DNA of 64,000 nucleotides, taken from contig JAGWTR010000008.1 of NCBI GenBank assembly GCA_028868855.1, forward strand, positions 87,405 through 151,404, given 5' to 3'. A model generated the notes under the pieces. It did not search any database. It worked only from the letters and a program-made list of their open reading frames with translations, and had not been told where the DNA came from. The translations under genes were made by a program, and so were the position numbers. Shown here one piece after another: positions 50,877 through 61,521 of the stretch (the stretch's first letter is position 1; each line of letters opens with the position of its first letter). Origin of the DNA: Burkholderiales bacterium. GTDB lineage: Bacteria; Pseudomonadota; Gammaproteobacteria; Burkholderiales; Burkholderiaceae_C.

Positions 50877-53800
50877 ATGTCTCTCGCCTTTCACCCCACC
50901 CGACTTCGGTTTGGCAAAAAACTGACGACCTGCCTCAGCATCGTTGCCCTGCAGATCAATATGCTGACCCCGACTTGGGCCGCATTATCGCAAACGCCCC
51001 TGCTGGCCAGCAATGGCATCGCCCCAAAACCCAACGTCATATTGACCCTGGATAACTCGGAGTCGATGTCACTCAACCACATGCCCGAAGAACTCGCCGG
51101 CACGCAGATCGTCCGCATGCACCCGGATGACGATCTTTCCATCGCTTCACACACGCTCTTAAAATCGGTGGCAGGGTATGTGCCTGCGACAGGAAATTGC
51201 AGCAATAATATATTTGAATGCAAAATGCGTTCATCCGGCGTCAACACAATTTACTACAATCCAGCGGTTTTTTACAAACCATGGATCAATCCAAATAACC
51301 CAAGTGCACGGCTGGCTGATTCAGCGTTCACAGCAGCGCCCGTCGACCCCAACGCGTCTGCCAGCACGATTATTAACCTCAGCACCACGGGTGCCAAACT
51401 TGCAAAATGGTGCACTTCTGACAGCGAATGCAACTCCAGCAGCAAGAAATTCAACCCCGGCATCTTTTACATCCTTAAAACCCCAACACCATCCGATCAG
51501 GTTACGGACTACACATTAGTCGACCTGAATTCAGGCACAGGCCCAACTTATGGGCGCACACTTTACCCGCAGCGGACCGACTGCCCTGAAACCGGCAACT
51601 GCACCCTGGCGACAGAGCAGCAAAACTTCGCCAATTGGTTCACGTATTACCGCGCACGAATTCTATTCACCAAAGCCGCCTTATCGGAAGCATTTGCGTC
51701 CCAGGGCAACACCCTGCGGCTGGGTTGGGGATTCACGCAATTCGCCACCTCGTCCAATACCGTTGACAGCGTATCCATTACGGGGGGGCCTATCCAGGGC
51801 GTACGCGACTTCACTGACAAATACAAAACCGATTTTCTGAAAGCCATCCAAACAACCCAACTCCAAGGCAGCACTCCTTTGCGATACGCCATGGACGGGG
51901 TCGGGCAATATTTTCAACGCACGGATACTCAAAGCCCATGGCGTGACAACCCAGAGTCCACCTCTTCCGGTAAAACGCTCTCCTGCCGCCGTGCCTACAA
52001 TATATTGACCACCGATGGTTATTACAACGACGACAGCTTAGGCTCCATCTACAAGGGGGGCAAAAACAATATTGAAAACGTTGACAATCAAACGGTTTCC
52101 TCCGGCAACGCCACCCATTACACCCCCACCAAGCCCTATGCGGATAGCGCGAACACCCTCTCGCTTGCCGATATTGCCATGTATTACTGGGCAAACGACT
52201 TGCAAAGCGGGATTGACAACAACGTCCCCACCATCCCAAAGAATATAAATATTGGCGATGCCACCTACTACGACGCCGATAAAGATCCCGCCACTTGGCA
52301 GCACCTCACGCAATTCACCGTGGGCGTGGGCGTGGCAGGGAGCCTGAATCCACGCACCGATCTGCCTGCACTGAAGAGCGGGGCTTTAAGCTGGCCAAAA
52401 ATTTCGTCTAACGCCTCGAGAATTGATGACCTGTGGCATGCCGCCGTTAATTCCCGCGGCCAGTTTTACATGGTCAATGATGCCAGCAGCTTCAAAAAGG
52501 CCATCAAAGATGCCGTGGGAAAAACAGGCAATCTGGATTTGCGAGAGGGGGGCGTGGCACTTGCTGGTCAAACCATTCAAAGCGCCTCACGAAAATACGT
52601 CCCGACTTACAACGCATTCAGCGATTCACCATGGACCGGCGACCTTGCCGCTTATGAGTTGGACACCAAGGGAAACCTCGTCAGCAAAACCCCAATCTGG
52701 ACGGTGGCCAATCAAGTTCCCAGCGCTCAGGTCCCCAGCGATCAGATCCCGAAAAATCGGGTTCCGAGCGAGCAGAACCGTAAACTATTTGTCTGGAACT
52801 CCAGTACCGGCAATGCCGTTCCTTTCCAATGGGACAGCATGGACGCCAGCAACAAGAGCCTCATGCCTTCCGGATCGTCCAAATTGATCGACTATGTGCG
52901 TGGCGACACCTCCAACGAAGGCCCGGACACAGGAAAATTCAGAGAACGAAACGGTTCAAAGTTTGCCGACTTCATTGACTCGAATCCTCTTTACGTGAAG
53001 GATCACGTCAACCTGAAATACGGCTCACTGACCAATGGCGGGACAAGCTATTCAGATTTCATCACGAACAAAGGAAATCGCTCGCCCGTGATATTCATCG
53101 GCGGCAATGGCGGCTTCCTTCATGGTTTCCAAGATACTGATGGCACCGAAGTTTTTGGATTTGTTCCAAGAGGGGTTATTGGCAACCTCCCCAAACTTGC
53201 GGAGCAAAATTATGGGCGCAGCAATGATGGTAACGAGCATCAGTTTTACGTGGATGGTCCCATCGTCGAATCAGATGCCTACCTCAACAATGGCTGGCGC
53301 AATGTCCTGGTAGGCGCCCTCGGCGCTGGCGGAAAAGGGGTTTACGCCCTGGATGTGAGCAACCTCAGTGGACTGAGCGCCAACAGCGTAATGTGGGACG
53401 CAACCCTCCCCACCGACAACGATGTAGGATCCATCGTCTCGGCCCCGCAAGTGGGCGTTTTGCCTGACGGCAGCTGGAAGGTCTTTGTCGGCAATGGCTA
53501 CGACAGCACCAGCGGCGCGGCGGCCCTCCTGATGTACGACATGGGCACAGGCTCGCTGAGTAAACTGGTGCTGGGCAACACCTCAGCCAGCCCCAATGGC
53601 CTCGGCGGCGTGCTGCTACTGCGCAACGCCAAACAAGAAGTCATTGGCGCCTATGCGGGTGACCTGAATGGCAATCTTTGGCGCTTTGAATACAGCGCTT
53701 CTGCGCAAGCCATGGTGGTGGGCTACGGCAACTCCCCACTGTTCGTGGCCAAAGACAGCAACAACCAGCGACAACCCATCACGGCGGCCCCCGCCATTGT

Positions 53801-54527
53801 TTCCCACCCCTCGGGCGGCAACGTCCTCGTGTTTGGCACGGGAAAACTGCTCGAAGCCACCGATAAGACAAGCTCGGCCAATCGCCAAAGCCTGTACGGT
53901 GTCTGGGATAAGAATGGCCTTGATGTCGTCACCAGCGGCCTGACACCCCCATTTGCTGTGGCCGACGGCTCCAACCCGCGCGTTGGGAAGCTGATCGAGC
54001 AAACAGCCACACCAGCGGCGATCGCCGGGACATTTGATGTCACCAGCAATCCTCAAAACAACAAATCGCTGGGCTGGTTCCTGGACCTGAGCATCAAAGA
54101 TGGTCAACGTCTGATCTACCCCGTCCAGACTATTGGCAGCTACGCATTGTTCGGGACCATCGTGCCGTCAAGCGCCGCCACACAATGCACCACTGCCACG
54201 GCAGAGGCCTATAACTTTTTGCTGCCTGCCAGGACAGGTGCGCAATCCAGCGCACCCATATTGGACCTCAACGGTGACGGCTTCATCAATTCACAGGATG
54301 GGAACTCTTCGGCCTACAGGACCGATGCTGACGGTACAAATACCCCCCTTACAGGCGATGGCACGAGCAATGGCAACGGCACCCCAGGACCCACTCCGTA
54401 CGAGTGCCAAATCCATAACACCACAAACAAGATAGATTGTGTTCTTCCAAAAGAGGATCCAAACAAATACACAAAGATCGTGGACCGCGTCTGGAAGCGT
54501 CTGCTCAATGTGCCCCAACCTCATTGA
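50877..54527 (+). CDS. pilY1: type IV pilus tip adhesin/assembly protein PilY1
   Basis: A 1216-residue secreted protein. After a signal peptide, a vWA-like N-terminal part starts with the MIDAS-type [13 protein letters not shown] (D-x-S-x-S). A variable middle includes four 5-residue repeats (residues 613-632). The C-terminal beta-propeller ([54 protein letters not shown]) is the PilY1 hallmark. Near the C terminus a calcium-loop-like [14 protein letters not shown] is present. PilY1 caps the pilus tip and affects extension, adhesion and surface sensing. About 51.1-53.3 kb is visibly richer in A+T than the flanks. Confidence 0.94.
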   Translation: MSLAFHPTRLRFGKKLTTCLSIVALQINMLTPTWAALSQTPLLASNGIAPKPNVILTLDNSESMSLNHMPEELAGTQIVRMHPDDDLSIASHTLLKSVAGYVPATGNCSNNIFECKMRSSGVNTIYYNPAVFYKPWINPNNPSARLADSAFTAAPVDPNASASTIINLSTTGAKLAKWCTSDSECNSSSKKFNPGIFYILKTPTPSDQVTDYTLVDLNSGTGPTYGRTLYPQRTDCPETGNCTLATEQQNFANWFTYYRARILFTKAALSEAFASQGNTLRLGWGFTQFATSSNTVDSVSITGGPIQGVRDFTDKYKTDFLKAIQTTQLQGSTPLRYAMDGVGQYFQRTDTQSPWRDNPESTSSGKTLSCRRAYNILTTDGYYNDDSLGSIYKGGKNNIENVDNQTVSSGNATHYTPTKPYADSANTLSLADIAMYYWANDLQSGIDNNVPTIPKNINIGDATYYDADKDPATWQHLTQFTVGVGVAGSLNPRTDLPALKSGALSWPKISSNASRIDDLWHAAVNSRGQFYMVNDASSFKKAIKDAVGKTGNLDLREGGVALAGQTIQSASRKYVPTYNAFSDSPWTGDLAAYELDTKGNLVSKTPIWTVANQVPSAQVPSDQIPKNRVPSEQNRKLFVWNSSTGNAVPFQWDSMDASNKSLMPSGSSKLIDYVRGDTSNEGPDTGKFRERNGSKFADFIDSNPLYVKDHVNLKYGSLTNGGTSYSDFITNKGNRSPVIFIGGNGGFLHGFQDTDGTEVFGFVPRGVIGNLPKLAEQNYGRSNDGNEHQFYVDGPIVESDAYLNNGWRNVLVGALGAGGKGVYALDVSNLSGLSANSVMWDATLPTDNDVGSIVSAPQVGVLPDGSWKVFVGNGYDSTSGAAALLMYDMGTGSLSKLVLGNTSASPNGLGGVLLLRNAKQEVIGAYAGDLNGNLWRFEYSASAQAMVVGYGNSPLFVAKDSNNQRQPITAAPAIVSHPSGGNVLVFGTGKLLEATDKTSSANRQSLYGVWDKNGLDVVTSGLTPPFAVADGSNPRVGKLIEQTATPAAIAGTFDVTSNPQNNKSLGWFLDLSIKDGQRLIYPVQTIGSYALFGTIVPSSAATQCTTATAEAYNFLLPARTGAQSSAPILDLNGDGFINSQDGNSSAYRTDADGTNTPLTGDGTSNGNGTPGPTPYECQIHNTTNKIDCVLPKEDPNKYTKIVDRVWKRLLNVPQPH
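52713..52772 (+). repeat. four 15-bp tandem repeats in pilY1
   Basis: Units at 52713, 52728, 52743 and 52758 encode [15 protein letters not shown] and RVPSE. They lie between the N-terminal region and the propeller and probably form an extended linker. Confidence 0.85.
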
Positions 54528-54532
54528 AACCG

Positions 54533-54985
54533 ATGAAAAAGTCCATCTCAGTCCGGTCCGCCGGCTTCACCCTGATCGAAGTGATGATCGTGGTGGCCAT
54601 CATCGGCATCCTGGCGGCCATCGCCTACCCGTCGTACACCGAGCACGTCAGGCGCTCGCATCGGGCCGAGGCCCAGACTGCTTTGCTGCAGGCCGCCCAG
54701 TTCATGCAGCGTTTCTATGCCGCGAACAACGGCTACGACCGGGATCTGTCCACCAATGCGCCTGTTCTGCCGAGCACCAGCGTGCCTGCCAACGGTGCTG
54801 CGGTCTATACCCTGGGGTTTGTTGACAAGTCATTAACGTCAACGGGGTACACCTTACAGGCGGAACCAGTGGCCCAAAGCGTGATGGATGGTGACAAGTG
54901 CGGCACGCTCACGCTCACCGGCCTGGGTGTCAAAGGCATATCCGACGGCGCCACCGGCGTCACCTGGCAGGATTGCTGGAAATAA
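54533..54985 (+). CDS. pilE: type IV pilin PilE
   Basis: A 150-residue type IVa pilin. Prepilin site at G11-F12 ([26 protein letters not shown]), Glu5 of the mature protein present. The C-terminal disulfide loop is formed by Cys in GDKCGTL and WQDCWK. In this position, last in the minor-pilin operon, the gene corresponds to the minor pilin PilE of Pseudomonas rather than necessarily the major pilin. Starts 5 bp after pilY1 and converges on nrdR. Confidence 0.94.
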   Translation: MKKSISVRSAGFTLIEVMIVVAIIGILAAIAYPSYTEHVRRSHRAEAQTALLQAAQFMQRFYAANNGYDRDLSTNAPVLPSTSVPANGAAVYTLGFVDKSLTSTGYTLQAEPVAQSVMDGDKCGTLTLTGLGVKGISDGATGVTWQDCWK

Positions 54986-55006
54986 ACCGACCCGAGGCAA
55001 GGTGCC

Positions 55007-55477
55007 TCAAGCGCCCTCTTTCCCGCCCCGCTTGCCCGTCTCCTTGATCGCCGCCACAAACTCGCTGACGTCGTCAAAGCTGCGGTATACCGAGGCAAAG
55101 CGCACATAGGCGACCTTGTCGAGCTTGCGCAACTCGCGCATCACCCACTCACCCAACTGGGTCGAATCGACCTCTTTCTCACCGCTCTGGCGCAGCTTGG
55201 CCTCAATGGCCTCAACGGCCAGATCCAGCGCCTCGGCACTGACGGGGCGCTTGCGCAGCGCCACCATCATCGAGCCCTTCAGCTTGGCTCGCTCATAGTC
55301 CGTGCGCCGCCCATCCCGCTTGACGATGGCGGGCAACTCGATCTCGGCGCGCTCGTAGGTGGTGAAGCGCTTGTCACAGGCATTGCAGCGGCGCCGCCTG
55401 CGGATCGAATCGCCTTCGTCTGAATCCCGGGTTTCAACAACCTGGGTGTCCAGGTGTCCACAAAAAGGGCAGCGCAT
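55007..55477 (-). CDS. nrdR: transcriptional repressor NrdR
   Basis: A 156-residue repressor of ribonucleotide reductase genes. The N-terminal zinc ribbon is [13 protein letters not shown] with [13 protein letters not shown]; it is followed by an ATP-cone domain (VVKRDGR-like [16 protein letters not shown], and [16 protein letters not shown]). It lies 10 bp downstream of glyA, a linkage common in proteobacteria. nrd genes are not in the window. Confidence 0.97.
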   Translation of the reverse strand: MRCPFCGHLDTQVVETRDSDEGDSIRRRRRCNACDKRFTTYERAEIELPAIVKRDGRRTDYERAKLKGSMMVALRKRPVSAEALDLAVEAIEAKLRQSGEKEVDSTQLGEWVMRELRKLDKVAYVRFASVYRSFDDVSEFVAAIKETGKRGGKEGA

Positions 55478-55487
55478 ACCGCGCAGG

Positions 55488-56735
55488 TCAGCGGTAAACC
55501 GGGAAGTCGCGGGTCAGCGCGGCCACCTTTTCACGCACACGGGCGATGGTCGCCTCGTCGTGCGGCTTGTCCAGCACGTCGGCAATCAGGTTGGCGGTGA
55601 TCATGGCCTGCTCTTCCTTGAAACCACGCGTGGTGAAGGCCGGGCTGCCCAGACGAATACCGCTGGTCACCATGGGCTTTTGCGGATCGTTGGGGATGCC
55701 GTTCTTGTTGCAGGTCATGTGGGCCTGGCCCAGCAGGGCCTCGGCTTCCTTGCCGGTCAGGCCCTTGGGACGCAGATCCACCAGCATCAGGTGGCTTTCC
55801 GTGCGGCCGGAGACAATGCGCAGGCCGCGCTGGGTCAGCGTGGTGGCCAGCGCCGCGGCATTCTTGACCACTTGCTGTTGATAGGCCTTGAATTCGGGCG
55901 ACAGCGCTTCCTTGAATGCCACGGCCTTGCCAGCGATCACATGCATCAGCGGGCCGCCCTGGATGCCGGGGAAGATGGCGCTGTTGATTTGCTTGGCCAC
56001 GTGGTCCTTCATCAGGATCAGGCCGCCGCGCGGGCCACGCAGTGTTTTGTGGGTGGTCGAGGTGACCACGTCGGCAAAGGGCACCGGATTGGGGTAGACG
56101 CCCGCAGCGATCAGGCCGGCGTAGTGGGCCATGTCCACCATGAAGTAAGCCCCCACCGCCTTGGCCACCTTGGCGAAGCGCTCGAAGTCGATGCGCAGGG
56201 CATAGGCCGAGGCGCCCGCGATGATCAGCTTGGGCTTGTGTTCGTGGGCCAGACGCTCCATGGCGTCGTAGTCGATCTCTTCTTGCGCATTCAGGCCGTA
56301 GCTGACCACCTTGAACCACTTGCCCGACATGTTCAGGGGCATGCCGTGCGTCAGGTGACCGCCTTCGGCCAAGCTCAGGCCCATGATGGTGTCGCCGGGT
56401 TGGATCAGGCCAAAAAACACGGCCTGGTTGGCTTGCGAACCCGAATTGGGCTGCACATTGGCGTGCTCGGCACCGAACAGTTGCTTGAGTCGGTCGATGG
56501 CCAGTTGCTCGACCACGTCGACGTTCTCGCAGCCGCCGTAGTAACGCTTGCCAGGATAACCCTCAGCGTACTTATTGGTCAGTTGCGAGCCTTGCGCGGC
56601 CATCACAGCCGGCGAGGTGTAGTTTTCAGAAGCGATCAGCTCGATGTGGTCTTCCTGACGCTTGTTTTCGGCCTGAATGGCCGCCCACAGGTCAGCATCG
56701 ACATCGGCGAGTTGGTATTGGGCGCGATCAAACAT
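55488..56735 (-). CDS. glyA: serine hydroxymethyltransferase
   Basis: A 415-residue PLP enzyme converting serine and THF to glycine and methylene-THF. The PLP Lys is in [19 protein letters not shown], with the preceding [16 protein letters not shown]. Other landmarks are [14 protein letters not shown] and [17 protein letters not shown] 56735 (MFDRAQYQL) is the normal start; the longer frame to 56771 is leader. A candidate promoter with a dyad lies about 190 bp upstream, implying a long leader. Confidence 0.97.
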   Translation of the reverse strand: MFDRAQYQLADVDADLWAAIQAENKRQEDHIELIASENYTSPAVMAAQGSQLTNKYAEGYPGKRYYGGCENVDVVEQLAIDRLKQLFGAEHANVQPNSGSQANQAVFFGLIQPGDTIMGLSLAEGGHLTHGMPLNMSGKWFKVVSYGLNAQEEIDYDAMERLAHEHKPKLIIAGASAYALRIDFERFAKVAKAVGAYFMVDMAHYAGLIAAGVYPNPVPFADVVTSTTHKTLRGPRGGLILMKDHVAKQINSAIFPGIQGGPLMHVIAGKAVAFKEALSPEFKAYQQQVVKNAAALATTLTQRGLRIVSGRTESHLMLVDLRPKGLTGKEAEALLGQAHMTCNKNGIPNDPQKPMVTSGIRLGSPAFTTRGFKEEQAMITANLIADVLDKPHDEATIARVREKVAALTRDFPVYR

Positions 56736-56820
56736 GGCTTGGCAGTCCTCTTCATACGTGTGAAGACCCACTGCAGCAATGTCTGCAAGAGGGCTGCCCA
56801 GGCGAACGGCTCAAACAGCG

Positions 56821-56839
56821 GTCAAGCCTGATGCTTGAC
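56821..56839. other. hairpin in the glyA leader
   Basis: GTCAAGC (56821-56827), 5 nt, GCTTGAC (56833-56839) form a perfect 7-bp stem in the presumed glyA 5' leader. There is no T-run on the minus strand. Confidence 0.5.
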
Positions 56840-56921
56840 GCCGGCCGCGCTTCCCAGTGGTTCACCACCTCAGGCCCCCAAAGACCGGGGCCGTCTATCG
56901 CCAGTCGCGCGGCTAGGTCGG

Positions 56922-56943
56922 ATTGTATCGGACTGAGGTCCGA
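56922..56943 (-). promoter_or_regulatory. candidate glyA promoter -10 with adjacent dyad
   Basis: On the minus strand TACAAT (56922-56927) is preceded directly by a perfect 6-bp dyad, TCGGAC-N4-GTCCGA (56928-56943), which covers the spacer between -10 and -35. No good -35 is seen, so an activator-dependent or repressed promoter is possible. Confidence 0.4.
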
Positions 56944-56965
56944 CTTGGGAATGGTCGGGGCGCTC

Positions 56966-57961
56966 TCAGCGCGTCAACATGGCCACTTGTTCGGCGCGGC
57001 GAATGGCTGGTGCCGTCTCGCTGGCAGAGGGTGCCGCAGGGACAGGCACGGCCTGCATCAACCCCGGAAGACCGGCGCCGTCCGGTGCACGACCGGCCGC
57101 GGGCCGCAGGGACTCTGCGTCAACGGTCGTACTGGCTTCAATCGCCAAGGCCGCAGGCGCCACCGCGTTGGCGGGTACCTTCTGGCCAGCGGCCACCCGT
57201 CGCAAAAACGACTGTTCGCCCAACACCTTGCTCGCGTAACCGCCATCGTCCGTCAGGTTGGCAGCCCCCACGTAGTACTTCAGCCCCCCTTCGAGGCTGC
57301 CAGCACGCTGAATGCATTCCTTGAGCACCTGCACCCCTACGCGCAGATTGGTCACCGGGTCAAAGGCGGCGTTCTGGCCCCCGAAGATCTGGTATTTGTC
57401 ATGGTGGATGCGAGTCATCACCTGCATCAAACCCTGTGCGCCCACATGGCTTTGCGCGAATGGATTGAAGCTGGACTCGATCGCCATGATGGCCAGGATG
57501 AGCGTTGGCTCCACGCCCGCCCGATGCCCAACGTCCCAGGCCTCCTGAACCAGGCGGCTGACAGGCTCGGGGGCCACGCTGTAGCGGCGCGATAGCCAGT
57601 AAGCCACCAACGCCTGCTGACGACTCAGCGCGTCCGGATTGGTCGCCGTGGCGCGCTGGATGGCTTCAGGCTCGGCCATCGCCAGCAACACATCATTGAG
57701 CTTGGGGTCCACCCCACTAACGGCCGCCGTGCGGGCTGTGGCCCGCTCCACCAGCCAACCCAGGGCACGCCCCTCCAAACCGTGGCGCATATCAGCACGC
57801 CCGGCCAGAAACACCACCACAGCCACCGCAGCCAAGCCCAGCAAGGCCAATGCATTGTGGCCGACCTGGCGAAAACCAACCACCACGTCCGACACAAACA
57901 AACGCATTCCAGCGCGTGCGGACGAGACCAGCTCGCTCACTTCACGATTCATCGCTGTCAT
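56966..57961 (-). CDS. lytic transglycosylase domain protein, membrane-anchored
   Basis: A 331-residue protein with one N-terminal membrane helix ([18 protein letters not shown]). The SLT-type catalytic domain has the Glu in [26 protein letters not shown] and the later [13 protein letters not shown] and [19 protein letters not shown]. Such enzymes cleave peptidoglycan glycan strands. The C-terminal ~80 residues are Ala/Pro-rich and low-complexity. The GAGGAG ribosome site just before ATG 57961 fixes the start. It lies 230 bp upstream of glyA on the same strand. Confidence 0.9.
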   Translation of the reverse strand: MTAMNREVSELVSSARAGMRLFVSDVVVGFRQVGHNALALLGLAAVAVVVFLAGRADMRHGLEGRALGWLVERATARTAAVSGVDPKLNDVLLAMAEPEAIQRATATNPDALSRQQALVAYWLSRRYSVAPEPVSRLVQEAWDVGHRAGVEPTLILAIMAIESSFNPFAQSHVGAQGLMQVMTRIHHDKYQIFGGQNAAFDPVTNLRVGVQVLKECIQRAGSLEGGLKYYVGAANLTDDGGYASKVLGEQSFLRRVAAGQKVPANAVAPAALAIEASTTVDAESLRPAAGRAPDGAGLPGLMQAVPVPAAPSASETAPAIRRAEQVAMLTR

Positions 57962-58201
57962 GACACTCCTCTCTCACCACCGCTTGCTGAAGTTCAGCAA
58001 TGCGACAGAGATAATCACCCTGCACCGCCTGGCATGTCACGCCAGACCTTTGTGACACGACGGGCCAAACTCGGCAGCGTCATGTCCGCAAACATCAGGG
58101 AAAACCCGGGAAAACCTACACCGGGGTCGATGGGAGCGGATTCTAGGCACCCTTCTAATAACCAGTCAAGCATAAGAACAATCTCTTTTATATCAAAAAA
58201 C

Positions 58202-59815
58202 ATGAAATATCGTGACCTTCGGGACTTCGTGGCAGGGCTGGAGCGGCTTGGCGAACTGAAACGTATCGTCACGCCTGTATCCGTGCGGCTAGAGATGACG
58301 GCCTTGAGTGACCGCGTGCTGCGCGCCGGCGGTCCAGCCCTTTGGTTTGAGCAGCCGGTGGGCGCCAACACCCCTCAAATGCGGGGGCCGCAGGCCTACA
58401 AAATTCCCGTTTTGACGAACCTTTTTGGCACTCCTCGCCGCGTGGCTTTGGGAATGGGGGCCGACGATGTCAGCGAATTGCGTGGCATCGGCAGCATGCT
58501 GGCCAGCCTGAAAGAGCCCGAGCCGCCCAAGGGCTTGAAGGACACCGGCAAGCTGATCCAGATGGCCAAGGCCCTGTGGGACATGAAGCCCAACAAAGTC
58601 GGCAAAGGCCCTTGCCAGGAGGTGGTCATTGAAGGCGACGAGGTCGATCTGACCCAGCTGCCCGTGCAACTATGCTGGCCCGATGACGCCGCGCCGCTGC
58701 TGACCTGGGGCCTGGTGGTCACCCGGGGGCCGCAAGGCGTGCCCAAGGCCCGCACGCGCCAGAACCTGGGCATCTACCGACAGCAGTTGATCGGCCCGCG
58801 TCAAGTCATCATGCGCTGGCTGGCCCACCGAGGCGGGGCGCTCGACTTCCGCGAATTCGCGCTGGCCAACCCCGGTCAGCCCTTCCCCATCGCCGTGGCC
58901 TTTGGCGCCGACCCCGCCACCATCCTGGGCGCCGTCACCCCGGTCCCGGACTCCTTGAGTGAATATCAGTTCGCGGGCCTGCTGCGCGGCAGCCGCACCG
59001 AGGTGGTCAATACCCAGGTCGGCGAGCGCACCCCCGAGGGTGAGCACTGGCTGCAAGTGCCCGCCAGCGCCGAGTTCGTGCTGGAAGGACACATCCCCAC
59101 CGCACCGATCGGATTCAAAGGCGTCAGCGACCACGGTGTGCCACTCATGGAGCGTGGCGGCTATCTCCATGCGCTGGAAGGCCCGTTTGGCGACCACACC
59201 GGCTATTACAACGAACAGGACTGGTTCCCCGTGTTCGAGGTGAACCGCATGACGCACCGCAAGGACCCGGTCTACCACTCCACCTACACCGGCAAACCGC
59301 CGGATGAACCCGCCGTGCTGGGCGTGGCCCTCAATGAAGTCTTCGTGCCGCTCCTGCAAAAGCAGTTCCCCGAGATCGTTGACTTCTACCTGCCGCCCGA
59401 AGGCTGCAGCTACCGGATGGCCATCGTCAGCATGAAAAAGGCCTATCCGGGCCACGCCAAGCGCCTGATGTTCGGGGTGTGGAGCTTTCTGCGCCAATTC
59501 ATGTACACCAAGTTCATCATCATCGTGGACGACGACGTGGACACCCGCAACTGGCAGGAAGTGATCTGGGCCATCACCACCCGCATGGACCCGGTGCGCG
59601 ACACCACCCTGGTCGACCACACCCCGATTGACTACCTGGACTTTGCCTCGCCCGTCAGCGGCCTGGGCGGCAAGATGGGGCTGGACGCCACCAACAAATG
59701 GCCCGGCGAGACCAGCCGCGAATGGGGCCGCCCCATCACCATGCCCAATGAAGTAACCCAGCGCGTGGATGGCCTGCTGGCCGACATCATGGGCATGAGC
59801 AAGCCCCAGCCCTAA
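58202..59815 (+). CDS. ubiD: UbiD-family decarboxylase (4-hydroxy-3-polyprenylbenzoate decarboxylase)
   Basis: A 537-residue prenylated-FMN-dependent decarboxylase. The order of segments is that of Ubi[23 protein letters not shown] at the start, then [67 protein letters not shown], and [25 protein letters not shown]. The conserved acidic and Arg residues of the active site appear intact. It acts in ubiquinone synthesis with UbiX, whose gene is not here. The longer frame from 57782 runs through the intergenic region and is rejected. Confidence 0.96.
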   Translation: MKYRDLRDFVAGLERLGELKRIVTPVSVRLEMTALSDRVLRAGGPALWFEQPVGANTPQMRGPQAYKIPVLTNLFGTPRRVALGMGADDVSELRGIGSMLASLKEPEPPKGLKDTGKLIQMAKALWDMKPNKVGKGPCQEVVIEGDEVDLTQLPVQLCWPDDAAPLLTWGLVVTRGPQGVPKARTRQNLGIYRQQLIGPRQVIMRWLAHRGGALDFREFALANPGQPFPIAVAFGADPATILGAVTPVPDSLSEYQFAGLLRGSRTEVVNTQVGERTPEGEHWLQVPASAEFVLEGHIPTAPIGFKGVSDHGVPLMERGGYLHALEGPFGDHTGYYNEQDWFPVFEVNRMTHRKDPVYHSTYTGKPPDEPAVLGVALNEVFVPLLQKQFPEIVDFYLPPEGCSYRMAIVSMKKAYPGHAKRLMFGVWSFLRQFMYTKFIIIVDDDVDTRNWQEVIWAITTRMDPVRDTTLVDHTPIDYLDFASPVSGLGGKMGLDATNKWPGETSREWGRPITMPNEVTQRVDGLLADIMGMSKPQP

Positions 59816-59832
59816 GCCATGGACCAAAGGAC

Positions 59833-59861
59833 TTGCGCCGCACCTCGGCTTGGTCTATTCT
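59833..59861 (+). promoter_or_regulatory. candidate promoter of the structured RNA
   Basis: TTGCGC (59833-59838) and TATTCT (59856-59861) are separated by exactly 17 bp; matches are 3 and 4 of 6. It begins 18 bp after the ubiD stop. Confidence 0.35.
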
Positions 59862-59865
59862 GAAG

Positions 59866-59992
59866 TTGCCTGTTAAGCAGGCAAACAAAGATGACGCAGT
59901 CACTGCGTCTCGGGAAATGGCAAACATTACCCTTTGCCCTTCCCTCGGACGGCTTCGCGCCGCTCCAGCCCCCGGCTTGGCCGGGGGTTTTT
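59866..59992 (+). ncRNA. candidate small structured RNA between ubiD and a YdcF-type gene
   Basis: Five consecutive hairpins fill 127 nt. (1) TTGCCTG/CAGGCAA, 59866-59884. (2) GACGCAG/CTGCGTC, 59893-59909. (3) GGGAA and GGCAAA pairing with TTTGCC and TTCCC, 59912-59944. (4) GGA-CGGC/GCCG-TCC, 59947-59966. (5) A terminator stem with T-run, 59969-59992. A promoter-like pair lies just upstream. I do not match it to a known RNA family. It could instead be a structured 3' UTR of ubiD. Confidence 0.45.
59969..59992 (+). terminator. Rho-independent terminator downstream of ubiD
   Basis: Stem CCCCCGGC/GCCGGGGG with a TTG loop, followed by five T. It ends 5 bp before the convergent YdcF-type gene. 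Confidence 0.9.
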
Positions 59993-59997
59993 CGTTG

Positions 59998-60861
59998 TCA
60001 CCCCCCCATCAGCAGCCCCAGCAACTCGTGGCAAGCCAGCCGCACGTTGAGCACGCCGCCCATTGAGGGCAACCAGTCCAGTGCGCCCACCCCGTCACGG
60101 CTCCAATAGCCCATGGCCGCCGGCGTGATCAGTGGCGCGGGCTTGCCTGCCCGGACCGCCCACTGCGCGGCCGCCTGCTCAAACGCACGGCGCGCACGCG
60201 GCATGTGCCAAGCCTCGGTCACCACCACAATCTCAGTCACACCCTGCCCCGCCAGCAAGGCCACGCTGGCGGTCGCATTGCCACGCGTATCCGGCGAATC
60301 TTTTTCAATCCACCGCAGCGGCACGCCATACATCTGCACAGCCACCCGCGACGCCACCTCAGCCTCGGTCGGGCCTGGAGTCACCGTCTTCTGCCCCCAG
60401 CCAACGCCCCCACTGAAGCCCAGAGGCAGCCCCGTCCGGCGACTGAGCCACACGCCATATCGCAGCCGCTCGGCCGAAGCCCGGCCCAGGTCGGCCATGC
60501 CGTATTCAGGCGCATGTGGAACCACCCCACCACCCAACACCATGATGCCCACCTGCGGCGCTGCCTGTCGTGTTGCCTGCCGTGTTGCCTGCTGGACGTA
60601 CTCACGCCCCACCCGCTCCAGGCGCGACTGTGCGGCGCCCCAAACAGGGGGCGGCGGCCTCAAGGCCCAATCCTGCAGCAGCAGCGCCGTCCCGGCGGTC
60701 GAACTCAGCCACAGCAGCCCCACGCCGGTCAACAGCACCAGATAGCCCAAACCGCGTCGCGGCAGGATCAAACGTGCGCCCACCAGTACCAGCACCAGCC
60801 AGGGCACCGGAGGCAAGGCCAAGGCCTTCAACAAGGGCTTGCACTCTCCCCATTCAATCAT
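59998..60861 (-). CDS. YdcF/ElyC-type DUF218 membrane protein
   Basis: A ~287-residue protein with two N-terminal membrane helices (VPWLVLVLVGARLIL and LGYLVLLTGVGLLWLS) and a DUF218 domain. The domain shows GIMVLGGGVV, ASAERLRYGVWLSRRTGLPLGFSGG, KDSPDTRGNA, and VVTEAWHMPRARRAF, the family's usual motifs. ElyC and SanA relatives affect envelope integrity; the biochemical role is unknown. ATG 60861 (MIEWGECKPLL) is preferred over 60882. It contains a short ATRQ repeat. Confidence 0.88.
   Translation of the reverse strand: MIEWGECKPLLKALALPPVPWLVLVLVGARLILPRRGLGYLVLLTGVGLLWLSSTAGTALLLQDWALRPPPPVWGAAQSRLERVGREYVQQATRQATRQAAPQVGIMVLGGGVVPHAPEYGMADLGRASAERLRYGVWLSRRTGLPLGFSGGVGWGQKTVTPGPTEAEVASRVAVQMYGVPLRWIEKDSPDTRGNATASVALLAGQGVTEIVVVTEAWHMPRARRAFEQAAAQWAVRAGKPAPLITPAAMGYWSRDGVGALDWLPSMGGVLNVRLACHELLGLLMGG
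60563..60591. repeat. 12-bp short tandem repeat in the YdcF-type gene
   Basis: GCCTGTCGTGTT, GCCTGCCGTGTT and a partial third copy encode QATRQATRQA. Two and a half units. Confidence 0.75.
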
Positions 60862-60947
60862 CGTCGCCCCTAAGAAGAACACTTGCCGCTTTGTTCTGGA
60901 TAATCATGCTGGACTGAAGCGCAAGTCTACGCACAAGGACGCCCGAC

Positions 60948-61511
60948 ATGGAAGCGAACCATCCTCCCAGCCCCCCCCTTGAAGAAGCCACCTTTGGCGG
61001 AGGCTGCTTCTGGTGCCTTGAAACCGTGCTCAACCAGATCCGCGGCGTCATTCAGGCCGAGTCTGGCTACAGCAACGGCCACCACCCTCACCCCACCTAC
61101 GACGACATCTGCACCGGCAACACTGGGCACGCCGAAGTGGTCCGGGTGCGCTTTGACCCCGCAGTGGTGAGCTACCCGCAACTGCTGGAAGTATTTTTTA
61201 CCATCCACGACCCCACCACGCTGAACCGCCAGGGCAACGACGTGGGCACGCAATACCGGTCTGGCGTGTACACCCACAGTGACGCCCAAGCCCAGCAGGC
61301 CCGGGCCCTGATTGATGAATTGAACGCCCGCCACGTGTTCAGCATGCCCATCGTCACCGAAGTGCGGCCGGTGGCCAACTACCACCCTGCTGAAAACTAC
61401 CACCAAGGCTATTTCGAACACAACCCGCACGCAGGCTACTGTTCATTCGTGGTGGCGCCCAAGGTATCCAAATTCCGGCAGGCCTTTGCCGACCTGCTCA
61501 AAAAGGGCTGA
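60948..61511 (+). CDS. msrA: peptide-methionine (S)-S-oxide reductase
   Basis: A 187-residue repair enzyme reducing methionine-S-sulfoxide in proteins. The catalytic Cys20 is in FGGGCFWCLE, followed by GVIQAESGYSNG and GHAEVVRVRFDP. Further landmarks are FTIHDPTTLNRQGNDVGTQYRS and NYHPAENYHQGYF. Only the MsrA domain is present, with no MsrB fusion. It converges on pdxH. Confidence 0.96.
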   Translation: MEANHPPSPPLEEATFGGGCFWCLETVLNQIRGVIQAESGYSNGHHPHPTYDDICTGNTGHAEVVRVRFDPAVVSYPQLLEVFFTIHDPTTLNRQGNDVGTQYRSGVYTHSDAQAQQARALIDELNARHVFSMPIVTEVRPVANYHPAENYHQGYFEHNPHAGYCSFVVAPKVSKFRQAFADLLKKG

Positions 61512-61521
61512 ACGACTCGCG

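Noticed and set aside
59891..60109. A 72-codon open frame covering the structured RNA region.
   Set aside because: It runs through the terminator and into the convergent gene, has no ribosome site, and the hairpin pattern explains the sequence better.
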